Numbered from the stretch's first letter, positions 8,712 through 18,157 are shown. The stretch: 64,000 bases of DNA from Shewanella canadensis (GCF_003966225.1 NZ_RXNU01000007.1:210589-274588); one strand, 5' to 3'. The notes: a model not told the origin generated them from the letters alone. Numbers and translations are program-made.

Positions 8712-9737
8712 ATGAAAGCACTGAGTAAACTAAAGCCAGAAGAGGGTATCTGGATGGTCGATGCTCCCAAGCCGGAGATGGGCCATAACGATCTGTTAAT
8801 AAAGATCAGAAAAACGGCTATCTGTGGTACCGATATCCATATCTATAACTGGGATGAGTGGTCACAAAAAACCATTCCGGTTCCTATGGTGGTTGGGCAT
8901 GAATATGTTGGTGAAGTCATCGATATGGGAATTGAAGTGCGTGGTTTCGATGTCGGAGACCGCGTTTCCGGTGAAGGCCATATTACCTGTGGTCATTGCC
9001 GTAACTGTCGAGGTGGACGAACTCATCTTTGTCGCAATACCTCCGGGGTAGGCGTCAATCGTGACGGGGCTTTTGCAGAATATTTAGTTATTCCGGCATT
9101 CAATGCCTTTAAAATTCCCGATGATATCTCAGATGATCTCGCCTCTATCTTCGATCCATTTGGTAATGCAGTGCATACGGCACTCTCTTTCGATTTGGTC
9201 GGTGAGGATGTGTTAATCACAGGTGCGGGTCCTATCGGGATCATGGCTGCCGCCGTTTGCCGTCATGTTGGCGCTCGCCACGTGGTGATCACGGACGTCA
9301 ATGAGTACCGCCTCGAATTAGCCAATAAGATGGGGGCGACACGTACCGTCAATGTTGCTAAGGAAAGTCTCGAAGAGGTTATGGAAGAACTTGGCATGAC
9401 CGAAGGCTTCGATGTTGGCCTGGAAATGTCGGGAGTACCGAGTGCATTCCACTCCATGCTGGATACCATGAACCACGGTGGCAAAATTGCCATGCTGGGT
9501 ATTCCTGGTGGAGAGATGGCGATCGACTGGAGTAAAGTTATCTTTAAAGGATTAATCCTGAAGGGTATCTACGGTCGTGAGATGTTTGAAACTTGGTACA
9601 AGATGGCGAGCCTGATCCAATCCGGGTTAGATATATCTCCGATTATCACTCACCATTTCAAGATTGATGACTTCCAGCAAGGCTTCGACGCTATGCGTTC
9701 GGGTCAGTCGGGTAAGGTTATTCTTAACTGGGATTAA
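8712..9737 (+). CDS. tdh: L-threonine 3-dehydrogenase
   Basis: Zinc-dependent medium-chain dehydrogenase that oxidises L-threonine to 2-amino-3-ketobutyrate with NAD+, feeding Kbl. Catalytic zinc ligands are visible (Cys38 in ICGTDIH, His63-Glu64 in VGHEY), as are the four structural zinc cysteines 93, 96, 99 and 107 (TCGHCRNCR and HLC). The Rossmann part has [10 protein letters not shown]. The 341-residue length and these positions equal those of the E. coli enzyme. The start is supported by AAGG at 8701-8704. Confidence 0.96.
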   Translation: MKALSKLKPEEGIWMVDAPKPEMGHNDLLIKIRKTAICGTDIHIYNWDEWSQKTIPVPMVVGHEYVGEVIDMGIEVRGFDVGDRVSGEGHITCGHCRNCRGGRTHLCRNTSGVGVNRDGAFAEYLVIPAFNAFKIPDDISDDLASIFDPFGNAVHTALSFDLVGEDVLITGAGPIGIMAAAVCRHVGARHVVITDVNEYRLELANKMGATRTVNVAKESLEEVMEELGMTEGFDVGLEMSGVPSAFHSMLDTMNHGGKIAMLGIPGGEMAIDWSKVIFKGLILKGIYGREMFETWYKMASLIQSGLDISPIITHHFKIDDFQQGFDAMRSGQSGKVILNWD

Positions 9738-9815
9738 TTACCGGCATGGGGCTGTACTAATACGGCCCCGTATTACACACTTAAACCAACGACTCCTCCT
9801 TAAAAGAACCGCATT
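9738..9815 (+). terminator. Possible terminator or hairpin after tdh
   Basis: A GC-rich hairpin at about 9748-9770 (GGGGCTGT paired with ACGGCCCC around ACTAAT) follows the tdh stop. It lacks a good T run, so it may be a weak terminator or a processing site before glpE. Confidence 0.35.
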
Positions 9816-10124
9816 ATGTCTAGCTTCCAGCATTTTAGTGTCAATCAATTGATCCAACTCTCAGAGAGTAGCCCTGATATCCAGATAGCCGATATTCGCG
9901 ACGCAGCCAGCTTCGAGTCAGGCCATGTAGCAGGTTCTATCAATCTTTCTAATGAAAATTTAGCCAGTTTCATAGCAGAAGCCGATATGGATCTCCCCCT
10001 CATCGTCATCTGTTATCATGGGATCAGTAGCCAAAGCGCCGCACAATATCTTGTCGAACAGGGCTTTGATCAAGTATACAGTCTGGACGGTGGTTACCAG
10101 GCTTGGCAAGAAGCACACGCATAA
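9816..10124 (+). CDS. glpE: Thiosulfate sulfurtransferase (rhodanese) GlpE
   Basis: Single-domain rhodanese that transfers sulfane sulfur from thiosulfate to cyanide or thiols in the cytoplasm. The active-site loop is VICYHGISSQ with the catalytic Cys66; DIRDAASFESGHVAGS near residues 26-41 and the C-terminal LDGGYQAW are family signatures. At 102 residues it has GlpE length. glpG follows 45 bases later on the same strand, an arrangement seen in many gammaproteobacteria, but glpD and glpR are not next to it. Confidence 0.92.
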   Translation: MSSFQHFSVNQLIQLSESSPDIQIADIRDAASFESGHVAGSINLSNENLASFIAEADMDLPLIVICYHGISSQSAAQYLVEQGFDQVYSLDGGYQAWQEAHA

Positions 10125-10169
10125 CCTTAACTCTGAGCGAATTCAGCGACATTTTGATAAGGACACTCG

Positions 10170-11006
10170 ATGATAGAAATAGGCAGATTACCCAATGAGC
10201 GCGCAGCTCAAGCACTCGTCGATTACCTTAAGGGTCAAAATATAGATTGCAAAGTGATCGCTGCTGAACAAGGTGTTAGCTTAATCGTTATTCATGATCA
10301 AGATAGTGTACGGGCCGGAATTGAGTACCAGCGCTTTATTCAAAATCCCTACGATGAGAAATACCTTCAGGCTTCTTGGGATAACGGTGATACCAACGCA
10401 AAATTTGACTATGGCGCTCCAGCGCTTCAGTTGCTGACCCAATTCATTACGGGAGCAGGCCCGCTGACGCTATCGGTTTTTGGCGTCTGTATTTTGATTT
10501 TTGCCGGATTCAACCTCGGCTTTGCCAACCCGATTTATGAATACCTCTCCTTCTTTAATGCCGTACCCGGCACCGAACTCACCGATTTTTGGCGAGTATT
10601 CACCCCATCGCTATTACACTTTTCTGCCCTGCACATCATTTTCAATCTGCTCTGGTGGTGGTATCTAGGTGGGAAAATTGAAAATAAAATCGGTGTATCC
10701 CCTCTGCTTACCCTGCTTTTGGTCGCGGGAACCCTTCCCAATATTCTGCAATATTTTATTGGCGGCCCCCATTTCGGTGGTCTTTCAGGTGTCGTCTATG
10801 GAGTCGTGGGTTACACCTGGATCATGGGAGTGAAGAGGCCAGAGAAAGGCATTGGACTCCCACCGGCATTAATGGGTTTTTTGATGCTATGGTTAGTCTT
10901 CGGATTCACCGACCTATTCGGGCTCTCCATCGCCAATGGCGCACATACCGGTGGTCTGGTGGTAGGTCTGTTACAGGGATTGATTGATAGCAAGAGAAGA
11001 ACCTAG
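10170..11006 (+). CDS. glpG: Rhomboid intramembrane serine protease GlpG
   Basis: Six-helix inner-membrane protease cutting transmembrane substrates. The catalytic dyad is visible: Ser206 in GGLSGVVYG and His259 in NGAHTGG. The N-terminal cytoplasmic domain (residues 1-85) resembles that of E. coli GlpG. Other rhomboid marks are WRVFTP near 141-146 and HFSALHIIFNLLWWW, which carries the oxyanion-region His and Asn. The length of 278 residues is normal. It is probably cotranscribed with glpE. Confidence 0.93.
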   Translation: MIEIGRLPNERAAQALVDYLKGQNIDCKVIAAEQGVSLIVIHDQDSVRAGIEYQRFIQNPYDEKYLQASWDNGDTNAKFDYGAPALQLLTQFITGAGPLTLSVFGVCILIFAGFNLGFANPIYEYLSFFNAVPGTELTDFWRVFTPSLLHFSALHIIFNLLWWWYLGGKIENKIGVSPLLTLLLVAGTLPNILQYFIGGPHFGGLSGVVYGVVGYTWIMGVKRPEKGIGLPPALMGFLMLWLVFGFTDLFGLSIANGAHTGGLVVGLLQGLIDSKRRT

Positions 11007-11070
11007 GCTCTAGTTCCGGATGGTTTCGCTACGAATACGGCTGACAATGCCTCCGGGCTAGTGAGAAAGA

Positions 11071-11090
11071 GAGGGAGCTGGTACTCCCTC
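11071..11090 (+). terminator. Hairpin after glpG
   Basis: GAGGGAG at 11071-11077 pairs with CTCCCTC at 11084-11090. A short T-rich stretch follows but no clean T run, so this is a possible terminator of the glpEG transcript or a hairpin in the leader of the next small gene. Confidence 0.4.
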
Positions 11091-11156
11091 CTGTAGGTTT
11101 GATTTAATAAACAAACATCATTAGTATCCAATAATCACTCAAGGATAGAGGTAATT

Positions 11157-11354
11157 ATGGACAAAATACCGAGTAAACGGCCTCATAATAAACAGGCCCA
11201 AGAGCCAAGTTTAATCTCTCAACTTTTTCCAACCGAATTTGGTTTTGCAGAATCGGCTGGACAATCTAAAACACTCATTATCATGCTCATCATTTTCATT
11301 GTTCTATTTGGAGGTTTTGCACTATTTCTAATGAAAATGGCGAATGCAATCTGA
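11157..11354 (+). CDS. Small hypothetical membrane protein
   Basis: A protein of 65 residues with a polar, basic N-terminal half (MDKIPSKRPHNKQAQEP) and one C-terminal transmembrane helix at about residues 40-60 (LIIMLIIFIVLFGGFALFLM). The ATG is preceded by AAGGATAGAGGTAATT, which contains a good ribosome binding site, so it is likely real. It might belong to one of the short single-helix DUF families such as DUF2970, but I am not sure. It lies between glpG and the convergent elbB. No function is proposed. Confidence 0.6.
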   Translation: MDKIPSKRPHNKQAQEPSLISQLFPTEFGFAESAGQSKTLIIMLIIFIVLFGGFALFLMKMANAI

Positions 11355-11389
11355 TTTATAACCACATATAGGGCTGAAAGAGATCCACT

Positions 11390-11446
11390 TAGAGCGCTGG
11401 CCGCCCTCGAAGCGAAGCGCTCTAGCCAGTCCTATTTTACCTTTTT
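11390..11446 (+). terminator. Hairpin between convergent genes
   Basis: AGAGCGCT near 11391 pairs with AGCGCTCT near 11415, and a T-rich stretch ending in seven Ts follows before the elbB stop. It likely ends the plus-strand transcript of the 65-residue protein. Confidence 0.4.
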
Positions 11447-12100
11447 TTAAACCATCTCCAGTACTTTCTTTACCAGCTTCTCGATACCTTCGTTAGCTTC
11501 GGCAATATTTCCAGCCAACATATATGCTGGTGTACTGACAACCTTATTGGCTTCGTCCACGATAATCTCTTGTACAACGGCTTCTTGATGATGGCCTCCC
11601 ATCAGGTTAAATGCCTGAGCCGTATCAACATCGTTGCCTATCGTCCCCGTCACTCCTTCTCCATAAAGCAGTGGGATCATGATTGGGGCTATACAGATAA
11701 AGCCGACAGGCTTTTTCGCATCGGCAAATTCGGAGATAAAATCGGCAACCTCGAGAGGGATCTCACAGTCACTGCCATTGGTTGCGAAGTTACACAGATT
11801 CTTTGCCGCACCAAAACCACCAGGAATAACTAGTGCATCGAATGCCTCGATATCGAGTCGATCGGTAGCCGTGATCTCGCCCCTCGCAATTCTTGCCGAC
11901 TCCACCAGAACATTTCGACTCTCTTCAGCAGAAACTTCTCCAGTCAGGTGATTGACGACATGCATCTGCTCAATATCAGGAGCAAAACATTGATAACTAG
12001 CACCGAGTTTAGTGAGTGCCAACATAGTTAACACAGCCTCATGGATCTCTGAACCATCGAATACACCTGCACCACTCAATAAGACTGCTATTTTTTTCAT
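11447..12100 (-). CDS. elbB: Isoprenoid biosynthesis glyoxalase ElbB
   Basis: Member of the DJ-1/PfpI superfamily; E. coli ElbB has glyoxalase activity and was linked to isoprenoid production. Visible motifs are the N-terminal VLLSGAGVFDGSEIHEA, the glutamate-containing region ESRNVLVESARIARGE, VIPGGFGAAKNL near residues 91-102, and the nucleophile-elbow GFICIAPIMIP. The length of 217 residues is normal. It is transcribed toward glpG's side and away from polA. Physiological role is uncertain even in E. coli. Confidence 0.9.
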   Translation of the reverse strand: MKKIAVLLSGAGVFDGSEIHEAVLTMLALTKLGASYQCFAPDIEQMHVVNHLTGEVSAEESRNVLVESARIARGEITATDRLDIEAFDALVIPGGFGAAKNLCNFATNGSDCEIPLEVADFISEFADAKKPVGFICIAPIMIPLLYGEGVTGTIGNDVDTAQAFNLMGGHHQEAVVQEIIVDEANKVVSTPAYMLAGNIAEANEGIEKLVKKVLEMV

Positions 12101-12489
12101 TAAAAACGCTCTCCATATACTTTTTTATTTTAACAAGACCACAACAAATCACTTGATCCGATTATTTTTCGTGCTAAGTTAGTTCCTCGACTTTATCAAG
12201 CGCCGAATATTTAACCAAGCACAGAATCGAAAAAGAGAGCAAAAAAATTAAGTCCACAAATCGAGATCATTTTCAAGAAACTTATACCCACTTCACACTT
12301 TTTTGATTTAGACCATTAAATCAATGGCTTGCCGCGAGCCGATTTCTACTCATATCTGGTTGTACATACCACAAGCAATTTTTCACACACAGAGTTATCC
12401 ACAGGCTGTAGAATAATTTACAATGGCTGAAAACGCCCATATGTGGCATGCTAGCGGCATCATCGAAAATCCAAAATCGAATACTAATT
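12101..12489 (+). promoter_or_regulatory. elbB-polA divergent region with a perfect DnaA box
   Basis: No gene is visible in this 389-base gap between divergent elbB and polA. TTATCCACA at 12395-12403 is a perfect consensus DnaA box about 90 bases before the polA start, so DnaA may influence polA transcription. The short frame from ATG 12448 that leads into polA is probably untranslated leader. Confidence 0.55.
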
Positions 12490-15249
12490 ATGCCAAAAAT
12501 TGCTGAAAACCCTTTAGTTCTTGTGGATGGTTCCTCCTACCTATATCGAGCTTATTATGCGCCTCCACATCTCACGAACTCTAAAGGTGAAGCAACCGGG
12601 GCTGTCTATGGCGTAATTAATATGCTTCGTAGCCTGCTTAATCAATATAAGCCCAGCCAAATGGCCGTTGTATTCGATGCGAAAGGAAAAACCTTTCGTA
12701 ACGATATGTATGAAGAGTACAAAGCTCATAGACCAGCGATGCCGGATGATCTGCGTTCTCAAATAGAGCCACTGCACAGAATAATACGTGCTCTGGGCTT
12801 ACCTCTGGTTTGCATTTCCGGAGTCGAAGCCGACGATGTTATCGGTACCATCTCTACTCAAGCCAGTAAGGAAGGTCGAGCCGTCCTTATCAGTACGGGT
12901 GATAAAGATATGGCTCAGCTGGTCGATGAGAATGTCACGCTTATCAATACTATGACTAACACCATAATGGGACCCGCTGAGGTTACCGAGAAATTTGGCG
13001 TCGGCCCTGAGTTAATCATCGATCTGTTAGCGCTTCAGGGTGACAAAGCTGACAACATTCCAGGCCTGCCTGGTGTCGGAGAAAAAACGGCTCTTGCCAT
13101 GTTAACCGGCGCAGGAAGCATAGATAAAATTCTTGCTGCACCAGAAAAAATGCCTGAGCTTGGTTTCAGAGGCTCTAAGACCATGCCCGCTAAATTAGCC
13201 GAGCATGGTGACATGTTGAAACTCTCCTACGAGCTCGCAACCATTAAACTCGATGTCGAACTTGAACAGGACTGGAAAGATCTCACCATCACTCCGGCTG
13301 ACAAAGATGAGTTGATAAAATGCTATGGCGAAATGGAGTTCAAGCGTTGGTTGGCAGAAGTGCTCGATAATAAGAGCGGCTCAAGTGCATCGACTCAAGA
13401 GTCGACAGAAGAGGAAGAACTTCCCAGACAAGATATCGAAACCGAATACACGACGATTCTTACCCATGATGAGCTTGATGAGTGGATCGATAAGCTGTCA
13501 ACAGCGGAGCTTTTCGCGGTCGACACCGAAACTACCAGCCTCAATTATATGGAGGCAAAACTTGTCGGACTCTCTTTTGCTATAGAAGCGGGTAAAGCAG
13601 CCTATCTGCCCTTAGCCCATGACTATCTTGACGCGCCACAGCAACTTAACCAAGCCGACGCATTGGCCAAATTGAAACCTCTGTTGGAAAATCCAGAGAT
13701 TAAAAAAGTGGGCCAGAATTTAAAATACGACATGAGTATTCTGGCTAATGTCGGTATAAAGCTGCAGGGTATCGCCTTCGATACTATGCTCGAATCATAT
13801 GTATTCAACTCGGTCGCATCCAAGCACAACATGGATGACTTGGCACTTAAATATCTGGGCCATAAAAATATCAGTTTTGAAGAGATTGCGGGGAAAGGGG
13901 TAAAACAGCTTACCTTCAACCAGATCTCATTAGAGGTTGCCGCACCTTATGCGGCTGAAGATGCGGACATCACCCTAAGATTGCACCAACACCTCTGGCC
14001 AAGATTACAAAAAGAGCCTGAGTTAGCCTCCGTATTTACCGATATCGAGTTGCCTTTGATTCAAGTGCTTTCCGGTATGGAGCGCCAAGGGGTGCTTATC
14101 GACAGCATGCTATTGGGTCAACAAAGCGAAGAGCTAGCCAGAACCATCGATGAGCTTGAGCAGAAGGCATATGAAATTGCCGGTGAACCCTTTAACTTAA
14201 GCTCACCAAAACAGCTGCAAGTGCTCTTCTTTGAAAAACTGGGCTACCCGATCATCAAGAAGACGCCTAAAGGTGCGCCATCGACCGCTGAAGAGGTGTT
14301 AGTTGAACTAGCCTTAGATTACCCATTGCCTAAGATCATTTTGCAACACAGAAGCTTAGCAAAACTAAAGAGTACCTATACCGATAAACTGCCGCTGATG
14401 GTCAATGCGCAGACCGGCCGTATTCATACCAGTTACCATCAAGCCAATGCCGCCACCGGACGTTTATCTTCCAGTGAGCCAAATCTGCAAAACATCCCCA
14501 TTCGAACCGAAGAGGGACGACGGATCCGTCATGCGTTTATTGCTCAGGAAGGTAGAAAAGTACTTGCTGCCGATTACTCTCAAATTGAGTTACGCATCAT
14601 GGCACACCTTTCTCAGGACAAAGGTTTACTGACCGCATTTTCAGAAGGTAAAGATATTCATAAGGCGACTGCTGCAGAGGTCTTTGATGTTGACTTCACA
14701 GAGGTCACAACCGAGCAGAGACGCCGCGCCAAGGCGGTTAACTTTGGTTTGATCTATGGCATGTCCGCATTTGGCCTCGCTCGCCAGCTCGATATCCCGC
14801 GTGGTGAAGCTCAAAAATACATAGATACCTACTTTAAGCGTTATCCGGGCGTACTTAACTATATGGAAGAGACACGGGCAATCGCAGCCGATCTGGGTTA
14901 TGTCTCTACACTCTATGGACGACGTTTATATCTACCGGCAATTAAAGATAGAAACGCCATGCGACGTCAAGCTGCCGAGCGAGCCGCGATTAACGCTCCG
15001 ATGCAAGGTACCGCAGCCGATATAATCAAGAAAGCCATGATTAATGTTGCAGACTGGATTGCAAATGAAACAGATGGTGAGATCACCCTTATCATGCAGG
15101 TGCACGATGAATTGGTGTTTGAGGTCGACAGTGATAAAGCCGAAGCACTTCAGGAAAAAGTATGTCAGTTGATGGCGGAAGCTGCCGATCTTGATGTGGA
15201 ACTGTTAGCCGAAGCCGGGCTCGGCGACAACTGGGAGCAGGCTCACTAG
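12490..15249 (+). CDS. polA: DNA polymerase I
   Basis: Repair and Okazaki-fragment-processing polymerase. Domain order: 5'-3' exonuclease (residues 1 to about 300, with [21 protein letters not shown] and [18 protein letters not shown]), 3'-5' proofreading exonuclease (about 330-520, with [11 protein letters not shown] and KYDMSILA), and family A polymerase (about 530-919, with [16 protein letters not shown] motif [21 protein letters not shown] motif B in part, and [11 protein letters not shown] motif C). I chose ATG 12490 because [16 protein letters not shown] matches the family N-terminus; the frame is open 14 codons further. 919 residues, normal. Confidence 0.97.
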   Translation: MPKIAENPLVLVDGSSYLYRAYYAPPHLTNSKGEATGAVYGVINMLRSLLNQYKPSQMAVVFDAKGKTFRNDMYEEYKAHRPAMPDDLRSQIEPLHRIIRALGLPLVCISGVEADDVIGTISTQASKEGRAVLISTGDKDMAQLVDENVTLINTMTNTIMGPAEVTEKFGVGPELIIDLLALQGDKADNIPGLPGVGEKTALAMLTGAGSIDKILAAPEKMPELGFRGSKTMPAKLAEHGDMLKLSYELATIKLDVELEQDWKDLTITPADKDELIKCYGEMEFKRWLAEVLDNKSGSSASTQESTEEEELPRQDIETEYTTILTHDELDEWIDKLSTAELFAVDTETTSLNYMEAKLVGLSFAIEAGKAAYLPLAHDYLDAPQQLNQADALAKLKPLLENPEIKKVGQNLKYDMSILANVGIKLQGIAFDTMLESYVFNSVASKHNMDDLALKYLGHKNISFEEIAGKGVKQLTFNQISLEVAAPYAAEDADITLRLHQHLWPRLQKEPELASVFTDIELPLIQVLSGMERQGVLIDSMLLGQQSEELARTIDELEQKAYEIAGEPFNLSSPKQLQVLFFEKLGYPIIKKTPKGAPSTAEEVLVELALDYPLPKIILQHRSLAKLKSTYTDKLPLMVNAQTGRIHTSYHQANAATGRLSSSEPNLQNIPIRTEEGRRIRHAFIAQEGRKVLAADYSQIELRIMAHLSQDKGLLTAFSEGKDIHKATAAEVFDVDFTEVTTEQRRRAKAVNFGLIYGMSAFGLARQLDIPRGEAQKYIDTYFKRYPGVLNYMEETRAIAADLGYVSTLYGRRLYLPAIKDRNAMRRQAAERAAINAPMQGTAADIIKKAMINVADWIANETDGEITLIMQVHDELVFEVDSDKAEALQEKVCQLMAEAADLDVELLAEAGLGDNWEQAH

Positions 15250-15279
15250 CCAAACGACCCCGAATAACGCTGTACCATT

Positions 15280-15309
15280 AACGCCCCTTATCTTTAGGGG
15301 CGTTTTTTT
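15280..15309 (+). terminator. Rho-independent terminator of polA
   Basis: ACGCCCC and GGGGCGT form the stem around TTATCTTTA, followed by TTTTTTT, starting about 30 bases after the polA stop. Confidence 0.85.
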
Positions 15310-15650
15310 CCCGGTAAGAACTACGCCCTTCTCATGGAAATTCTATCCTCATTCCATAAAAAACCGCCTCAGTGTCGCCAAATGCCAATCCAAGATAGAT
15401 ATTAAGCTTCCAAAACAACTAAATCTCTCCAAGTTCACTGAGCAAAAACTCTAAATGTGGCAAAAAGATCAATTTAGGGATGTTTTTTACGCAAATAGGG
15501 TTAACCGACTCATTATCAAACAAAAAAACGACATTTTTAGATCATAAATCGCTCAATTTTAAACAAGAACGTTAGATCGACGTCACATAATTGCAGTCTT
15601 TTTCAAGAAACAGTTTTTCATATTAAGACCAATGAGGTAATATTCTCTGC
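15310..15650 (+). promoter_or_regulatory. polA-spf intergenic region with the spf promoter
   Basis: No coding frame is supported in these 341 AT-rich bases. The spf promoter lies at the right end: TATTCT at 15641-15646 is the likely -10, with TTCATA at 15617-15622 as a weak -35 (18-base spacing). A half CRP-like site (TCACA) occurs near 15593; spf is CRP-repressed in E. coli, but the full palindrome is not convincing here. Confidence 0.5.
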
Positions 15651-15760
15651 GTAGGGTACAGAGGTTAAGATGTTCTATCTTTCAGACCTTTTTATATCAC
15701 TGTTATAGTGAACAGCCAAATTATGGCGCCCCAGCAATTTATTTTGCTGGGGCTTTTTTT
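15651..15760 (+). ncRNA. spf: Spot 42 small regulatory RNA
   Basis: The sequence begins GTAGGGTACAGAGG and continues with AGATGTTCTATCTTTCAGACC, near-identical to the 5' two-thirds of E. coli Spot 42. It ends in a hairpin of GCCCCAGC and GCTGGGGC plus a T run (15727-15760). Its position directly after polA and before engB is the conserved enterobacterial and Vibrio location. Spot 42 is an Hfq-dependent RNA that represses secondary-carbon and central metabolism genes during good carbon supply. The length of 110 bases matches E. coli (109). Confidence 0.95.
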
Positions 15761-15769
15761 CGTCTAAAA

Positions 15770-15928
15770 TAAAATTTAGAGCATTTACTTTAAATGCGGT
15801 TCTATTCCATGTATGCTGACGTCATTGAGAGCCGCCGAGTCTTACTTGGTGGAACTTGAGTCTTGTTGAATTTAGCTTCTCCCCAAAAGAGCTAATTTGG
15901 CCGATGGTAATGCCGTCGGCTTTTTTTT
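15770..15928 (+). ncRNA. Candidate small RNA or transcript end with a strong terminator
   Basis: A strong plus-strand terminator lies at 15900-15928 (GCCGATGG, loop, CCGTCGGC, then eight Ts), about 140 bases after Spot 42's own terminator. engB comes from the other strand and has a separate terminator, so this one has no known gene. A small RNA of about 105 bases, starting near 15823 after TATGCT at 15812-15817, would explain it. Read-through from spf is the alternative. The 5' end is a guess. Confidence 0.4.
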
Positions 15929-15942
15929 GTCTGAATTTCGGG

Positions 15943-15982
15943 TAAAAAAAAGCCTCTCATTTCACCAAGGTAAAATGAGAAG
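15943..15982 (-). terminator. Rho-independent terminator of engB
   Basis: On the minus strand GCTTCTCATTTTACC pairs with GGTGAAATGAGAGGC around a small loop, then a run of eight Ts. It lies about 35 bases after the engB stop. Confidence 0.85.
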
Positions 15983-16016
15983 CTCAATCTGTTTTATAAA
16001 GTGTTATTCCAAAGAA

Positions 16017-16679
16017 TTACTCTTCTTCAGTTTCCGCATCGGCAAGAGCATCTGTCAGCCATTGAGGATGACACCATTCGTTCAAGATACCCAGTACCTT
16101 AGCCTTACCTATCCCTTTCAAAGATGAGAAAGGCTCGACCTTAACCCGGTCATCAAAATCACCTAAGTGCTTTCTCACCTCATTCACCATCTTCATCCGC
16201 TCGCTCTGCTTTAATTTGTCAGCCTTAGTCAACAAGGCAAGCACCGGAATTTCACTCTCTAACGCCCAGGCGATCATCTGCATATCCAGATCTTTCAGCG
16301 GATGCCTGATGTCCATCAGCACCACCATTCCACCCAAACATTGGCGTTCCTGCAGGTATTCTCCCAGAGATTCCTGCCACTTTTTCTTCAAGGCAAGAGG
16401 AACTTGAGCAAATCCATACCCGGGAAGATCCACCAAGCGACGATGCTCATCTAACTCAAAAATGTTAATTAGCTGGGTTCTTCCCGGCGTTCTACTGGTT
16501 CTGGCCAGACTCTTCTGGTCAGTCAGTAAGTTCAATGCACTTGACTTACCAGCATTAGAGCGGCCAGCGAAGGCAATTTCCACTCCAGCATCCCCAGGTA
16601 AGTGCTCATTCAGATGAGCAATATCAGGAGCACTGATTAAAAACTTTGCTTTACGAAAATCAATACGAGATTCAGACAC
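16017..16679 (-). CDS. engB: Ribosome biogenesis GTP-binding protein EngB (YihA/YsxC)
   Basis: Essential TrmE-Era-EngA-EngB-like GTPase acting in 50S subunit assembly. G motifs are visible: G1 GRSNAGKSS, the G2 threonines in [11 protein letters not shown]3 DLPGYGFA and G4 LTKADKL. I chose the GTG at 16679 because GGAG lies six bases upstream (16686-16689) and the protein then starts [19 protein letters not shown], as in relatives; the frame is open ten codons more. 220 residues. Divergent from the cytochrome c4 gene. Confidence 0.94.
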   Translation of the reverse strand: MSESRIDFRKAKFLISAPDIAHLNEHLPGDAGVEIAFAGRSNAGKSSALNLLTDQKSLARTSRTPGRTQLINIFELDEHRRLVDLPGYGFAQVPLALKKKWQESLGEYLQERQCLGGMVVLMDIRHPLKDLDMQMIAWALESEIPVLALLTKADKLKQSERMKMVNEVRKHLGDFDDRVKVEPFSSLKGIGKAKVLGILNEWCHPQWLTDALADAETEEE

Positions 16680-16848
16680 TACCCACTCCAAAAATTTTAG
16701 GTTTCGCACTATAAATATCGAAGAGTTGCTTACATTTTCACAATTTCGTGTAAAATATTACCTCGATCACATAAGTTACATTTTATCACGCTTGCAGGCA
16801 TTGCTAGTAAGCTCAGGACAAAAAAATTTAACAATAAGTTGGAACGCC

Positions 16849-17469
16849 ATGAAAAAGTTAGCTCTTGCGCTATCAGTTTTAGCCTCAATCTCTACTCCTG
16901 CGGTAGCAGAAGGAGATGCTGAAGCTGGAAAAACTAAAGCCATTGTTTGTTCAGCCTGTCACGGTGTTGATGGTAACAGCCTGATAGACATGTATCCAAA
17001 ACTTGCAGGCCAGCAAGCTACATACCTCAAGAAACAGCTACACGATTTTCGTAGCGCAGCTCAAACAGGCGGAAAAGAGGGACGTAACGATCCAATAATG
17101 GGTGGCATGGCAATGATGCTGAACGATCAGGATATCGAAGATGTCGCAGCATTTTATGCCTCACAGACATTAGCCATTACTGAAGTCCAAAATATACCGG
17201 CCTCTGGTGAGCAGCTATATAAAGGTGGTGACATGGTTCGTGGCATTACCGCCTGTATCGCCTGTCATGGTCCAGATGGCAGTGGTTCTGAGCTGGCAGG
17301 TTTCCCTGCGATTGGTGGTCAACACGCAAACTACCTAAAAATTCAACTCAATAAATTCCATGATGCAAATCGTAACAATGATATTAATGGCATGATGCAA
17401 GATATCTCCGGCAAGCTGACAAGCGAAGATGTAGAAGCATTATCTCAATATATATCAAGCCTTAAGTAA
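16849..17469 (+). CDS. Diheme cytochrome c4
   Basis: Periplasmic electron carrier of two fused class I cytochrome c domains. The protein begins MKKLALALSVLASISTPAVA, a clear Sec signal peptide cleaved after AVA. Heme-binding CxxCH motifs are CSACH in the first half and CIACH in the second; axial methionines probably lie in PIMGGMAMML and GMMQDISGKL. At 206 residues it has cytochrome c4 length. The ATG at 16849 has GGAA upstream; an open extension to 16726 would hide the signal peptide. It likely donates electrons to a terminal oxidase. Confidence 0.93.
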   Translation: MKKLALALSVLASISTPAVAEGDAEAGKTKAIVCSACHGVDGNSLIDMYPKLAGQQATYLKKQLHDFRSAAQTGGKEGRNDPIMGGMAMMLNDQDIEDVAAFYASQTLAITEVQNIPASGEQLYKGGDMVRGITACIACHGPDGSGSELAGFPAIGGQHANYLKIQLNKFHDANRNNDINGMMQDISGKLTSEDVEALSQYISSLK

Positions 17470-17487
17470 GATTAAGGAGTTGTTAAT

Positions 17488-17513
17488 AAAAGGTGGCCTG
17501 ACCACCTTTTTTA
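17488..17513 (+). terminator. Rho-independent terminator of the cytochrome c4 gene
   Basis: AAAGGTGG pairs with CCACCTTT around CCTGA, with six Ts after the stem, about 20 bases past the stop codon. Confidence 0.85.
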
Positions 17514-17887
17514 ACATCTAAAAGCTTACCTTTACGTAAACTTCAAGCAAAACGTGCTTGACACGGATCACAGATTTAGGTTTAATGAGCCCGTACCGAG
17601 ATGAACCCATCTGTTTGTATAAAAAATATTTAATAATAACGGACAGTTTTCGGTATTAATTACATTTAAGATATAAGAATAAATACATTCAATAACAATA
17701 ATACAACTAAGACCACTCACTAAAAATAATAAGAGTCGTGATTTCAAATTGAAATCCAGGTCAGAAAGATTTTCGTAAGGACTTGGTTAGGAAGGCCAAA
17801 CTGCTGTAATAGCACTCTCCTTACAGGTTTAGCGACAATTGCTCCGCAGCTTGCTGTTTTAGAGCTTTGCCTCACTAAACTAAACGT
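17514..17887 (+). promoter_or_regulatory. Upstream region of the CsrB/C-type RNA
   Basis: No gene is seen. Three structures stand out: a perfect palindrome ATTTCAAATTGAAAT at 17741-17755; a hairpin TTGG-CCAA near 17783-17799 whose loop contains AGGAAG; and a dyad TGTAA-N11-TTACA at 17805-17825, which resembles the GacA/UvrY box (TGTAAG-N6-CTTACA) but with a wider centre. It would lie about 65-85 bases before the proposed RNA start. A longer RNA starting near 17765 is possible. Confidence 0.4.
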
Positions 17888-18157
17888 AAAAAAACAGGGA
17901 TGGTTTATTTAGCGTCAAAGATGACGATAGGATTGTGATGTGTCATGAAGACCATCTACGGAAGCTGTAGTCAGGAAGACTCAGGAATATTAAGAAAGCG
18001 TCTGGAAGACCAACAACTAAAAACTATGCATGGAAAGCAGACTAAAAAAAGATGGATACTGACCGGGAAAGTCGCATAGCAAGTATGGATACTTGGAATA
18101 AGATTTGGTGTCTTTGACACTTTGTGAAGGCGACAGTCATACTGTCGCCTTTTTTTA
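17888..18157 (+). ncRNA. csrC: CsrB/CsrC-type CsrA-sequestering RNA
   Basis: Noncoding stretch with about eleven GGA motifs in 260 bases, many in hairpin loops: CTAC-GGAAGCT-GTAG, AGTC-AGGAA-GACT, GTCT-GGA-AGAC and CAAGTA-TGGA-TACTTG (18080-18095). It ends in a strong terminator at 18129-18157 (GGCGACAG/CTGTCGCC and a T run). Position between engB and yihI is that of csrC in E. coli. Such RNAs titrate CsrA and are driven by the BarA/UvrY system. The 5' end is inferred from TTGCTG/TAAACT promoter-like boxes and is uncertain; csrB versus csrC naming is a choice. Confidence 0.8.

Noticed and set aside
12448..12489. Upstream in-frame start for polA
   Set aside because: Family N-terminus fits ATG 12490, and the extra 14 codons have no family counterpart.
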